DNA of 64,000 nucleotides from Rebecca billardiae RCC1528 (lineage: Eukaryota; Haptophyta): assembly GCA_965240325.2 (NCBI GenBank), contig OZ251224.1:4340001-4404000 (forward strand), in the 5' to 3' direction. Below, piece by piece: positions 10,689 to 22,441 of this stretch (its first letter is position 1; each line of letters begins with the position of its first letter). The notes beneath the pieces were generated by a model that made no database searches, had not been told where the DNA came from, and saw nothing but the letters and a program-made list of their open reading frames with translations. The translations under genes and the position numbers were made by a program.

Positions 10689-11474
10689 TGGCTCGGCTGC
10701 AGGGCGGAGCTGGTGCCTTGCGCGCGAGGGAGTAACGCGAAACAACAGCGCGCTGTAACCGGTGCGGGTAACGACGAGGAACGTCGCCATCAAAATCGGT
10801 TCGTGGGTCTTGACTGATCACGAACCGGTTAAGGTTTCATAGTGCTCGAATATGATTGAACAGCACAGTCAATCAGCGCAGCGCGGTTACACAGCCCTGA
10901 CGAGGAATCATCCGAATTGATGTCAACGGCTCAGGGCGCTCAACGGCAGCTGAGCGGCACGGTGCAGTTAGAGCAGTGCAGGGCCCGTGGGCGTGGCGGC
11001 ACCAGTCTCCCCGCTCCCCGGAACCGCACAAGCCCGTGACTCGGACAGTGTTGACTAGTGCGAACGGCCCGCGCCGCCCAGCGACACACAGTGGAGCCAG
11101 AGGTTGCCAAGGCTGAGCCGACAGCGCCCCCGCCCCGCCTGCGCGGTCTGGGCAGCCCGGCGGTCCGCAGCTCGGGCGGATAGCGCCCATTGCGATGGGC
11201 AGCCCCTGCGGGCCGCCGAATCGCACCATCGAGACTGACCGAGTCTATTCGACATCGGGCCAGGCGGCCCCCGCGAGCTCGCTGCATCACGTGTGGCGAG
11301 TCCGAGCGCCGCGCCTTGTCGGAGCCCGCCCGAGCTGCCCGCCGGCCGCGTCCGCAAGCTGCCCGCCGGCCGTGCACGTCCGCACACAACCGCCCGACCA
11401 CGAGCCGGCGGCGGCGCGGTGGGCGGTCGCGCCTCCGCCGAGCGCCGGTGCGCGCGCAGCCGAGCGCTGGGCGC
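10689..11474. other. Intergenic region
   Basis: Contains the upstream region of the armadillo gene (AT-richer at about 10780-10870) and the 3' flank of the dehydratase. No coding or RNA gene recognised. Confidence 0.5.
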
Positions 11475-12718
11475 TCAGCCCCTCTTGGCCTTCTTGGCGC
11501 TGCGGTTGGGCTTGGGCTCGTCCATGTCGGGCAGCGTCGCCTCGAGCGCCTCCTGCTCCGTGTCCACCGGCACCTTGGGGTGCGGCAGCAGCGCGGTCGT
11601 GACGTTTGGCCAGTAGCCGTCGTGCTGCTTGTACCAGCGGATGGTCTCGCGCAGCCCCTCGTCCCAGGCGACCTCCTCCTTCCAGCCGAGCGCCTGCAGC
11701 TTGGACGAGTCCATGTAGTAGCGCTGGTCGTTGAAGATGCGGTCCTCCACGTGCTTGATCCGCTCGAGCGGCACGTCGAGCTCCTCCGCGATCGTGTTCA
11801 CCACGTCGAGCACCGTGCGGTCCACGTTGGTGCCGATGTTGTACCGCTCGCCCAGCACGCCCTTGTGCACGATCGCGTCGAACGCGGAGGCGACGTCGGT
11901 GACGTGCAGGTAGCTGCGCCGCTGCTGCCCGTTGCCGTGGATCCACAGCGGCATGCCGCGCAGCGCGAGCGTCACCATCTTCGGGATCTGCGCCCGGGTG
12001 CCGTCAGACGGGCGGTGGGCGCGGCAGCGCGGCGGCGGCTCAGCGGCGCGGCCGCGCGGCGGCGCGCGGCCGCGGCGGCGCGCGGCCGCGGCGGCGCGCG
12101 CGCGCGCGCGCGCACGAGCTTCTCGGGATATTGGCGCGGGCCGTACACGTTGTTGCCGCGCGTGACGATCACGGGCAGCTTGTACGAGTGCCAGTACCCG
12201 ATGATGAGCATCTCGGCGGACGCCTTGGTCGCCGCGTACGGGTTGGTCGGCTCCATCTTGGAGTGCTCGTGGAAGGCGTCGGTCTCCTCGCCCGGGTTCT
12301 CGCCGTAGACCTCGTCGGTCGAGACGTGCACGAACCGCTTCAGCGTCGGCATCGCGCGCTTCGCCGCCTCGAGCATCACGTGCGTGCCCACGACGTTGTT
12401 GGTCGTGAACACGACCGAGTTGCCAAACGAGTTGTCCACGTGCGTCTGCGCGGCGAAGTGGATGATCGTGTCGATCTCCTCGGACTCGAGGAGGTAGTTG
12501 AGCAGGTCGCCGCTCGTGATGTCGCCCTTGATGAACTTGAAGTTGTGCACGCCCTCCAGCTCGGCGAGGTGCTTGCGCGAGGCGCAGTAGTCGAGCTTGT
12601 CGAGCACCACCAGCTTGTAGTGCGGGTACTTCTTGGCGAAGTGCAGCACGGTGGCCGAGCCGATGAAGCCCGCGCCGCCCGTCATCAGCACATTCTTCGG
12701 CACGTAGTCGTCGGGCAT
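11475..12718 (-). CDS. NDP-glucose 4,6-dehydratase (UDP-rhamnose pathway type)
   Basis: Short-chain dehydrogenase of the extended type that converts UDP- or dTDP-glucose to the 4-keto-6-deoxy sugar, the first step to rhamnose. 371 residues. Exons are 12718-12116 and 11987-11475, and the 128-bp intron sits between EKL and IPKMV, a contiguous family motif. The NAD-binding loop TGGAGFIGS is at 13-21. Catalytic Thr-Asp-Glu is seen in VSTDEVYGE and the active-site YAATK triad follows. GNNVYGPRQYPEKL and RRSYLHVTDVA are also family hallmarks. The C-terminal 35 residues are charged and unique. It lacks the fused epimerase/reductase domain of plant RHM proteins, so a separate enzyme must finish the pathway. 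It is divergent from the cyclophilin gene, 271 bp apart. Confidence 0.9.
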
Positions 12719-12989
12719 CCTCTGCCGGCTGTGCCGCGCCGCTGCGTCGGTGCGCCTGCTCTGGGCGTTAGGGCGCCACCGGCCCGATCAGCCGCCGTCG
12801 ATCTTGCGACACGGCTCGGGTGCCGAAGTTGTGGTCCGGGCGATGTTCATGAGTCTGAGCTAGTGAGCTCGCCGTTTTGCGGCGGGCGTGAGTCCTGTTG
12901 TGACGAAATCGGCCATACGGCCCCGCGCCCCGCCGAACGCTCCAGTAGACGCCGTTGTCGCACGCCGCCCCGTGACCCCATCCGAGAGC

Positions 12990-13808
12990 ATGGCGCCGAT
13001 CGCAAAGTTTGAGACGTCGCTGGGTACGTTCGAGGCGGAGCTCTACCTCGACCAGATGCCGATCACCGTGAGCAGCTTCATGTGCGCGCTCATGCGCCGC
13101 CGCCGCCTTGTGCGCCCGTGCGCGCGTGCCGCGCCGCGCCGGCTCCCGCCGAGCGCGGACGCGGCCCCCGTCACCGACAGCCCCCTTGCCGCTCGCGCCG
13201 CGCCGGGCCCACACGCAGCGACCTCGCGAACACCGGCTTCTACAACGGCGTCCACTTCCACCGCGTGATCAAGGACTTCATGCTGCAGTTCGGCTGCCCG
13301 CACGCCAAGGACGCGAAGAGCTCGCGCGCCGGCACGGGCGGGCCGCCGGGCGGCTCGAGCTTCACCAACCTGAAGACGCAGGAGGTGATCAAGCGCGACC
13401 GCGAGGGCAACATCCCCGACGAGCTCGTCTTCAAGGCCTCCAACGAGCCCGGCACCCTCTCGATGGCCAACACGGGCGCGCCCAACTCGGGCGGCTCGCA
13501 GTTCTTTGTGAACACGGTGCACAACGACTTCCTCGACTGGTTCAGCCCCGGCGAGTCGAAGCACCCGGTGCGCGGCGCGAGGGGCGGGCGGGCGCGGTGG
13601 GGCGGCGCGCGTACCCGCCGGCGCGACCAGCCGGCGCCCGCTCTCAACTCGCGCGCGTGGCCCTGCCCGTGCGGCGGCGGCCCCGCAGGTGTTTGGCAAG
13701 GTGGTGAGCGGGATGGACGTGGTGAAGAAGATCGAGGCGACGCGCACAGACCCCAACGACAACCCGGTCACGCCCGTCAAGATGGTCTCGGTCACGGTGG
13801 CCATGTGA
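12990..13808 (+). CDS. Cyclophilin-type peptidyl-prolyl isomerase
   Basis: Single-domain cyclophilin of 186 residues that catalyses cis-trans isomerisation of Xaa-Pro bonds. Exons are 12990-13081, 13219-13567 and 13689-13808. The joins restore [14 protein letters not shown] and [10 protein letters not shown]. Active-site features are the [14 protein letters not shown] segment (catalytic Arg) and [10 protein letters not shown]. An insertion with two nearby polar Cys/Lys features, [17 protein letters not shown], is typical of a eukaryotic cyclophilin subgroup in which this loop precedes PPGGSSF. No targeting peptide is visible, so it is probably cytosolic. Both introns begin GTGCGCG. Confidence 0.93.
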
Positions 13809-14281
13809 GCGGCGCGCACGGCGCCCACGGCAGCCGTGGGCGACGTCACGCCAGGCTCGCGGTAGCAGATTCGCGTCTCGGTGCTGTGGGCGGCCTGTCG
13901 ACGCGCTGAGTGCGGTCGGATCGCGGATTCTCGGCTGTCAATGATCCACTGCGCGGCGCGCAGAGTCCGAGCCAGCGGCCTCCGGCGGTCTGTGGACAGT
14001 GTGGAGTGTGGTGCCTGCACCCTTCACTGGACCGTGGTTGTAGTTAGTAACACGGCATGAACATGATTGAAGACTCTCGGCGGAGTGTCAGGACGAGGGA
14101 CTTCTGCCAGCACAGCTCGTAACGCAGCTGACCGTGACGGGCTGCGCCGAGGCCGGGGCGGGCACGACTGGCCGCCCCGGACCACAGTCGCCCACCGGAT
14201 TATGCGATGTCCACCGGTGGACGGCGCAGCGCACGCCCTCACTTCGAAAGTCGTCGCCGCACCGATCCGTCCCGCCGCGCC
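13809..14281. other. Intergenic region upstream of the GTPase fusion gene
   Basis: 473 bp with no recognised gene. The frame of the next gene is open upstream to about 14207, with an alternative start inside, but family-like sequence begins at the ATG at 14282. Confidence 0.5.
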
Positions 14282-16828
14282 ATGGACTCGCTCAGCGACG
14301 CCGACCTCTCCTTCTCCATCGTGTTCGATGATGCGCTGGCCCCGGCCCTCGTGGATCCCGTGTCGTACGAGATCATCCGTAACCCTGTGCGCGCCACGCG
14401 CGCCGGTGAGATCTTCGACGCGGGAGCTCTCGCGCGGTACAACATGGAGAATGACAACGCGGCCGGGATGTCACCCGTGAGTGGCGTGGAGCTCGGGGCC
14501 ATCGTGGCCGCGGACGACGTCGCCAAGCAGCTCGCCGAGCTGCGGCTGCGTTTGCGCGGGAATCTCCCGGCCGCCGCCAGCCCAGGCGCCGCGGGCACAC
14601 CAGGCCAAGCAGCCGCGGCACGCGCTCGCTCGATGGAGGATGTGGCGGGCATCTTCCGTTGCCTCGACAAGATGCGCCCGGTGCTCGGCGACATGCTCGG
14701 CGGGTGGGAGCCGCCGCGCATCGTCGTCGTGGGCTCGACGAGCGTCGGCAAGAGCACGCTGCTCGAGCGCCTCGCGATGATGCCGCTCTTCCCGCGCGAC
14801 CGCACGCTGTGCACGCGCGCGCCCATCCACCTCCGGCTGCGCCGCTGCGCGCCCAAGGACTCGCACGCGCGAATCGCCGTGCTCAACACGAAGACGCGCG
14901 AGGAGCAACCGCCCGGCGGGCGCATGATCGCGATCGACAGCGGCTGGCGGCAGGTGAGCGAGCGGATGGCCGAGATGCTCGCAGATGCCGACGAGCGGGC
15001 GGTGAGCGGCTCTCACGCCATCGTGCTGACCGTGCACCACTCCTGCGCGCCGCTCATCGACCTCGTCGACCTGCCGGGCGTGCAGAGCGACTCCGCCGCC
15101 AGCCGCGAGCTCACCGAGGGGATCGTGCGGGCGCACGTGGGCAAGCGCACGGACGACATGTACCTGCTCGTCGCGAAGTGGGCGACGAACTGCCGGACGA
15201 ACGACGCGGGCGGCCTGCTGTTCCTCGGAGATGGCGCGACCAAGGCGCGCACGGTTGGCGTGCTCACGCACTGCGACAAGGTGCGCGACGCTGAGGACCG
15301 CGAGTGGCTGGGCTCGATCCTGCAGCGCGAGCCGGGCGAGCAGCTGGCCGGCTCGCACGGCATCGCCCGCCTCGAGCCGAATGGCTGGGTGGCCGTCGCC
15401 AGCGCAGAGCGAGCGCCGGTGGCGGCCACACCCGGGCGGCTGCAGCCCACGGCCGGGCTGCAGCGGCTGCTGGGGCTGCGCCGCTCGGAGCTCGAGCACT
15501 TCCGCTCGCACGAGGAGCTGCGCGAGCTGGTCGACGAGGGCAGCGCGACGTGTGACGCGCTCGTGCAGCGGCTCGAGGGCATGTATCTGCGCGTGCTCGA
15601 GGACGAGTGGCTGCCGAAAACGCTCCGCCGGATCAGCGAGCACGCGCGCGAGCTCGAGCGCGAGCTGACGCGGCTGGGGTCGCCCGCGCAGCCGACGGAC
15701 GAGGAGGCGCGCGCCGAGGTGGATCTGCTGCTCGAGCAGGGCTACGGGGAGCTTATGAAGGCATGCTGGCGCGAGGTGTTCGATGTCGTGACGCCCATCA
15801 AGGCGAATGCGCGACATTTTGGCCACCCCTTCCCGAGGCAGACCAACGCCTCCGAGCTGCGTGTCGAGTGCGGCATACTCGAGTGGCAGCTGCGCATGCT
15901 TGCAGACGCGATGCTCGATGACCTGCTCTCGGTCTGCACGCACAGGCTGCGCACACTCCTGCTCTCGTCGCCTGCCGAGAGGCCGACTCCCTTCCGCATC
16001 GAGCGCTTCAAAGCGTACGCCGCGCACATACTGGACGCGCTGCAGCCGGTGGTCTCAGCAGCCGTCGGGCGAGCCCGCGTAGCGTGCGCTGCTGTCCTCA
16101 CGAGTACCTTTGACCTGGTGAGCTCCAGGTTGTTCAACGCCGAATTCGACGTGAGCTCTGAGCGCGTGACTCTGCGCGGCTCCCAGGCTGCCTTCATCGA
16201 CGCCATCCTCACCGCGTGCGCGCTCCACCTCCCATCGCTCGCGGAGCTGCGCAGCGCGCTCACCACGGTGGCGGCGCTGGGCGGGGAGCGCGAGGCCTGC
16301 AGCGCCGAGCGCGCGCGGCTCGAGGAGCAGCGCGCGCTGGCGCACGCGACCGGCGCGGAGCTGTGCGCCGGCGTCTGCCGGGCTGCGCTCCAGCCGCTCT
16401 GCGTGTCGCTCGGGGCGAGCGGTGCCCAGCTGATGCGCCGGCGCGGCATCTCAATCTGGCTGCCGCTGCCGCGCTACTATATGGAGCGAGTGCAGCCTGG
16501 GCTGCTGCTGGTGCTCAAGTTTGGGGCATTGGAGAAGCTCCACCTCACCTGCGGCAGCATCGGCGACCCCGAGGCAGCTGCCATTGCGGCCGCGCTGCGT
16601 GGCAACAGCTCGCTGACGGCGCTCAACCTCTCCAGCAACAAGATCGGTGACCAGGGCGCAGCCGCGATCGTCGACATGCTGCGGCACAACTTCAAGGAAA
16701 ACACCGACTTCGTCCTGAAGACGCTGGATCTGAAGGCCAACCCCATCGGCGACTCGTGCAAGAACAACCTTCGCGAGATCGTGCGCGTGAATTCATCCAA
16801 GCTGCCGCTGGAGCTGCTGCTGGACTGA
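14282..16828 (+). CDS. U-box-like / dynamin-type GTPase / LRR fusion protein
   Basis: Intronless, 848 residues. Residues about 20-75 resemble a U-box: VDPVSYEIIRNPV, an internal FDAGALARYN and a late SPVSGVEL, as in the E2-binding fold of ubiquitin ligases. A large GTPase follows. The P-loop GSTSVGKST is at 151-159, TRAPIHLRLRR matches the dynamin-family switch I (TRxPxxLxL), LVDLPG is the G3 motif near 262 and LTHCDK near 328 fits the G4 position. The centre is helical, as in dynamin stalks (LRRISEHARELERELTRL). The C-terminus, about 745-845, holds at least two leucine-rich repeats of the NLR/ribonuclease-inhibitor type (LTALNLSSNKIGDQGAAAI, LKTLDLKANPIGD). I know no standard family with this order. 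A ubiquitin-linked membrane-remodelling or defence GTPase is only a hypothesis. The U-box call is the weakest part. Confidence 0.8.
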   Translation: MDSLSDADLSFSIVFDDALAPALVDPVSYEIIRNPVRATRAGEIFDAGALARYNMENDNAAGMSPVSGVELGAIVAADDVAKQLAELRLRLRGNLPAAASPGAAGTPGQAAAARARSMEDVAGIFRCLDKMRPVLGDMLGGWEPPRIVVVGSTSVGKSTLLERLAMMPLFPRDRTLCTRAPIHLRLRRCAPKDSHARIAVLNTKTREEQPPGGRMIAIDSGWRQVSERMAEMLADADERAVSGSHAIVLTVHHSCAPLIDLVDLPGVQSDSAASRELTEGIVRAHVGKRTDDMYLLVAKWATNCRTNDAGGLLFLGDGATKARTVGVLTHCDKVRDAEDREWLGSILQREPGEQLAGSHGIARLEPNGWVAVASAERAPVAATPGRLQPTAGLQRLLGLRRSELEHFRSHEELRELVDEGSATCDALVQRLEGMYLRVLEDEWLPKTLRRISEHARELERELTRLGSPAQPTDEEARAEVDLLLEQGYGELMKACWREVFDVVTPIKANARHFGHPFPRQTNASELRVECGILEWQLRMLADAMLDDLLSVCTHRLRTLLLSSPAERPTPFRIERFKAYAAHILDALQPVVSAAVGRARVACAAVLTSTFDLVSSRLFNAEFDVSSERVTLRGSQAAFIDAILTACALHLPSLAELRSALTTVAALGGEREACSAERARLEEQRALAHATGAELCAGVCRAALQPLCVSLGASGAQLMRRRGISIWLPLPRYYMERVQPGLLLVLKFGALEKLHLTCGSIGDPEAAAIAAALRGNSSLTALNLSSNKIGDQGAAAIVDMLRHNFKENTDFVLKTLDLKANPIGDSCKNNLREIVRVNSSKLPLELLLD

Positions 16829-17617
<789 letters not shown>

Positions 17618-19200
17618 ATGGCGGCGCCCGCCGAGCGCTCGGGGCTCTCGGTCGACGCCTTCGGCGTGCAGGCGACGGCGGCGGTGAGCGGCGGCGTGTC
17701 GTGCGCGGCGGTGAGCGGCGTGAGCGTGTACGTCGGCACCCTCGACGGCGCGCTGCTCCACTTCCACGCGCTACCTGCGACGGGCGGCGGCGCCGATGGC
17801 GGCGGCGGCGGCGGCGGCACCGCCGCTGACGACGGCGGCGAGCTCTCGCTCACGCTGCAGACGCGCCACTCGCTCGGCGTGGGGCGGCGCGCGCTGGAGA
17901 CGCTGGAGGTGATCCCCTCGCTCGGCCTCCTCGTCGTCCTCGCCGACGGCTCCGTCAGCCTGCACGACGCCTCGACGCTGGAGCCGCGCGGCCGGCTCGA
18001 GGGCGCCAAGGGCGCGTCGGCGATGTGCGTGCGCGGCGCGGCGGACGGCACGCACCGCGTGTGCGTGGCGCTGCGCAAGGGCAAGCCGCTCAAGCTCGCG
18101 CTGTACGAGCTCACGCCCGACGCGCTCGGCGCGGCGCGCGGCCGCGTGCAGCCGTACTCGTGCCTCGTAACGCCCGAGGCGGCGCTCGGGCTCGCGTGGG
18201 GCGCGGCGCGGCTGTGCGCCGGGTACGCGGGCGAGTACGCGCTGGTGCACGACACGACGGGCGACGTGGTCGAGCTGCTCGCGCTCGAGGACGGCGAGCC
18301 GCCGCTCATGCTCCCGCTGCCGCGCGACGAGCTCCTCGTCGTCACCGGCCGCGTCGGCACGTTTGTGGACCTGCAGCGCGCGGTGCCGTCCGCGCGCTCG
18401 CCCCTCGCGTGGCCGAGCCGGCCGCGCGCGCTCGCGCACTGCCGGCCGTACGTGTGCGCGCTGGTGCGCGGCGCGGTCGAGGTGCACGTGCTCGGCGAGG
18501 CGCACCACCTGCACGCGCAGCGCGTGCTGCTGGGCGCGCACGTCTCCGGCCTCTTCGCCGGCCAGCTCAGCGCCCAGCTCGGCGGCGGCGGCGTTGCGGC
18601 CGAGGGGCGCGGCGCCGCGGCCGCGGCCGGCGCGCCCGACGGCGGCGGCGCCGCGCGCGCCGCGCGCGACGAGGCGCGCGCGGCCGTCGTGCTGTGCGCC
18701 GCGCGCGACCGGCTGCTCGTGCTGAGGCAGCGCCCGCTGCCCGAGCAGCTCGCGCAGCTCGCGGACGGCGGGCGCGCGGACGGCGCGCTCGAGCTGCTGC
18801 GGCGCAGCCTGGCGCCGCCCGCGCGCGCGCCGGGCGCGGGCGGCGGCGCGGCGGGCGCCGCGCGCGCCGCGGCGCTGCGCGCGGCGGTGCACGCGCGCGC
18901 GGCGCGCGCGGCGCTGCGCACGCGCGCGCTGGCCGCCGCGCCCGCCGCGCTGCACCACCTCTCGCGCTCGCGCGTGCACCCCGCCGCCGTGCTCGCCTTC
19001 TTCCAGCCGTGGGCCGCGGTGCCGCCGGGCGCGTGCGCGCAGGCGGTGGCCGAGGCGGCGCCGCCGCTGCTCGGCAGAGCGCCGGCTGGCTCGGCCCCGC
19101 CGGGCGCGGCCGAGCTGCTGGGCGCGGCCGAGCCCGCCTCCGCCGAGGGCCGCGCCGCGCGGCTGGCGCTGCTCGACTACTTGGCGGCGGTGCTCGCGAA

Positions 19201-19235
<35 letters not shown>

Positions 19236-21255
19236 CGGGCGGCGCGCGCGCGCTCGCGCCGCTGCCGCCGCCGCCGCCGCTGCCGCCGCTCGTGCGGCGC
19301 GCGCTCGAGGCGAGCGTGGTCGTGGCCTCCGCCGAGCTGGGCAGCGCGCACTGGCGCGCGCTGCTCGAGGCGCCGCTGCTCGCCGCGCTGCCGCGCGAGG
19401 GGCTGGCGCGCCTGCGCGCGCGCACGCAGCTGCGCGTGGCAGACGTGGCGGCCGCGCTCAGCGGCGCGGCGCGCGCGCACGCGCTCGCGTGCGCGCACGC
19501 GTGCGCGCCCGACGGCCGGCTCGCCGAGGCGCTGCGCGGCTGGGAGGCGCTGGGCGCGCGCGCGGAGGACGACGCGACGCGCCGCGCCGCGCTGCGCTGC
19601 GCCGTCGAGGTGCTGCGCTGCGCGGAGGGCGAGGGCGGCGCCGAGCTCCTCGGCGCGCACGCCGCGTGGGCGCTGCGCGCGGCGCCGCGCGCGGCGCTGC
19701 CCCTGCTCACGCACCGCCCGGCGCACGCCGCGCCGCTCCGCCCCGAGCGCGCCCTCGCCCTCGCCGAGGCCGCCGGCGCGCCCATCGCCACGCTCTACCT
19801 GCACTGGCTCGTCGCAGACGGCGGCGCAGCCGGGCCGACGCGCGAGGTGGGCGCGCACACGAGGCTGGGCGTGCTGCTCGCGCGCGCGGCGACCGAGGCG
19901 GCCACCGAGGCGGCGACCGAGGCGCGCGGCCGCGGCGGCGGCGCGGCCGACGCGGCGCGCGGCTCGCTGCGCGAGTTCCTCGCGTGGTCGGCGCACTACG
20001 ACGCGGCCGCGCTGCTCGAGGCGCTCGGCGGGTGCGCGCACGCGCACCCGAATGGCTGCCCCCTGTCCGAGGAGGCGGCCATGCTGCATTCGCGGCTGGG
20101 CGCGCACGCGGCCGCGCTGCGCTGCCTTGCGCTCGGCGCGCGCGACGTCGGCGCCGCCCTCGACTACTGCGACGCGCACGCCGCGCGCGGCGGCGGCGCG
20201 GGCTGGGCGCCGCCGCCGCTCGGGCCGCCGAGGCCGGAGCCGGCCGGCGCGGACGGCGCGGACGGCGCGCCGCCGCCGCCGCGGCTCGGCGGCGCGGCGC
20301 CGCCGGCGGCGGGCGCGGACGGCGGCGGCGCGGCGCGCGGGCGCGACGGCGCGACCGCCGCCGCCGCCGCCGGCGGCTGTGTCGACGAGTCCGCGCGGCG
20401 CGAGCTGCTGCTCAGCCTGCTCGCAGAGCTGCTGCGCGCGCGCCAGCCCGACGAGGCGGCGCACCCGCCCACGCCCACGCCCACGCCCGCGCCTCTCGAC
20501 TCCCCCGCCGAGCCGTCGCTCGCGTCGCTCCCGTGGGCGGTGCGCGCGGCCGTGGCCGTGCTCGAGGCGCGGGCCGTCTGCCTGCCGCCCGAGCAGGTGC
20601 TGCCGCTGCTGCCGCCCTCGCTGCCCATCGCCGCGCTGCGCCGCTACCTGCGCGCGGCGCTCGCGCGCGCGGGCGCGGACGCGCGCCGGCTGCAGGCGGC
20701 GCGCGCGCTGCAGCGCGCAGACGCCAACATCGTGCGTGCGCGGCGCGCGGGCGCGCGCTCGCGGCCTCGCGCTCGGCGCGCGGCCGGCCGCGCGCCTGCG
20801 CGGCCGGCGCGCGCCGCCCACCCATCACCGCCGCCGCGCGCCGCCGCGCGCCGCCGCGCCCCCTGCAGGTGCGCGCGCAGCTCGTCGCGTGGCAGCGCGC
20901 GAGCGTGCACGTGGCCGAGGACACGCGCTGCGCGGTGTGCGCGCGCCCTCTCGGCGCCGCGCCGTTCGGCGCGTTCCCCGACGGCGCGCTCGCGCACCTG
21001 GCGTGCTGCGCACCCGCGCACAGCGGCGGCGGTGCGGGCGGCAGCGGCGGCGGTGCGGGCGGCAGCGGTGGCGGCGCGGGTGGCAGCGGCGGCGGTGCGG
21101 GCGGCAGCGGTGGCGGCGCGGGCGGCAGCGGTGGCGGCGCGGGTGGCAGCGGCGGCGGTGCGGGCGGCTCGGCGCTGTACGCCATCTCGCCGCTCAGCGG
21201 CCGCGACTTTCGGAAGCAGCCCGCGACGTCGCCACCCGGGCAGCAGGGCAGCTGA
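17618..21255 (+). CDS. Vps39/Vps3-like HOPS/CORVET tether subunit
   Basis: Predicted 1166 residues. Exons are 17618-20731 and 20869-21255. The 137-bp intron joins ADANI to VRAQLVAW. The N-terminus looks like a CNH/citron beta-propeller domain (YVGTLDGALLHFHA, PSLGLLVVLADGSVSLHD, ARLCAGYAGEYALV). A long helical Ala/Leu-rich clathrin-repeat-like body follows. The C-terminus carries the zinc-finger-like motif of this family, TRCAVCARPLG...FPDGALAHLACC. These are hallmarks of Vps39/Vam6 and Vps3/TGFBRAP1 proteins that bind Rab GTPases during endosome-vacuole fusion. The protein is longer than average because of Ala/Gly expansions. After the zinc motif it has seven copies of a Gly-rich heptapeptide. 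The choice between Vps39 and Vps3 cannot be made by eye. It may work with the Vti1 SNARE in the same window. Confidence 0.78.
21022..21168 (+). repeat. 21-bp coding minisatellite, seven units
   Basis: Seven near-identical 21-bp units within the last exon of the Vps39-like gene encode SGGGAGG repeats. Units differ only at synonymous third positions (ggc/ggt, gcg). The repeat is a flexible linker between the zinc motif and the C-terminal tail. Confidence 0.9.
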
Positions 21256-22203
21256 ACTGCCGTGTCTCAGACTCAGTCTGCTGAGCCTGAGGTCGTATAG
21301 CATCTAAGATGACAGATATGACATATACTATCAGCAGCAGCCGCAGATATGATATATATGACGATATGACGCGATAACCGTTCTCCGGACCGTCGGGCGG
21401 CGACTGACCGTGCAGTATAGTGTCAGTAGCCGCCCTCTACTCAGCTGCCCATGCGGCGCGGCGCCGAGCGGTTACGGAAGAGTGTGAGAGCAGCCGCTCA
21501 GGTCGGACCAGACCGCGTATATGTGCCAACAGCAGCGCGCGCTGTATAGTGTGAGCGCCGGCGCGATGATGTCTGATGAGCGTGGCCCGTGTGAGCGCGG
21601 CAGCGGCGAGTGAGCGGGCCCGCCACCGCCGCACCGGCGTCGCCGCGGCCGAGTAAGCCGCCGCGCGTCACATCATCCGTCATCATCACGCTGGCGCGCC
21701 GCCCCTCTGCTCGCCTGCCTAAGCTGTGATGTGCGTCATCTCTATTTATTCGGCTTCATTTACGTCGTCACTGTCTCAGTCGTCTGAATGCTAATTATAT
21801 ATCATCATATCATATATATATATTTAACGACGTGGCAGCATCGGACAAGCGTCAGGCTCAAGAGTGCAACAGACACATATAGAATGCGTCCGCGCCTTCC
21901 GACCAGGTCAGACAGTGCGCCACCCGCAGCCCTGCCCCCCTACGGGAGCGGGGCCGGGATGGAGCACCGCCTCGGCCTGGGGCACGCGGCGGCGACGGCA
22001 GATGCCACCGCGGCCGAGCGCCTTCCGGAGCACTTGGATGAGGCATGAGCGGGTGAGGTCGTAGTCGATGTCGCGACCGCCCGCCGACCTAGCGGCGAGC
22101 AGCTCCGGCAAGCGGCAGCCGCGGCTGTCGCCCCCGTGCGCCCGCGTAGGCGCCTGGATGAGGATGACGAGGTCGTAGCGCGCGTCGCCGCGCGCCGGCC
22201 AAG

Positions 22204-22248
<45 letters not shown>

Positions 22249-22441
22249 TATATATTATATATGTACTATTAATAATAATAAACTGTATAACTGATGACCG
22301 GCTTGCCGCGGCCCCGGGCCTCCCCTCCGGCCCCGCGCGCCGCGGCGCGGCTCACTCACGTACAGACAGCGGTCTGTCGCCTGGCAATCGCCAATCGGTG
22401 TGGCCCGTGGCCGTAGTGGATTACGTAGTAGTCAGTCGGCG
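21256..22441. other. Intergenic region with AT-rich patches
   Basis: 1.2 kb between the convergent Vps39-like and sulfotransferase genes. It has AT-rich patches at about 21300-21380, 21720-21830 and 22200-22290. No gene recognised. Confidence 0.5.
22207..22246. repeat. Short (TA)n microsatellite
   Basis: About 40 bp of TA dinucleotide followed by imperfect TA-rich sequence to about 22265. Confidence 0.9.

Noticed and set aside
7446-10817. Plus-strand frames of over 700 and 1100 codons opposite the armadillo gene
   Set aside because: Arg/Ala/Leu-rich shadow frames caused by high GC; the minus strand carries the recognised domains and consistent introns.
17771-20821. Minus-strand frame of about 1000 codons opposite the Vps39-like gene
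   Set aside because: Arg/Ala-rich shadow with no motif; the plus frame has the propeller and zinc motif.
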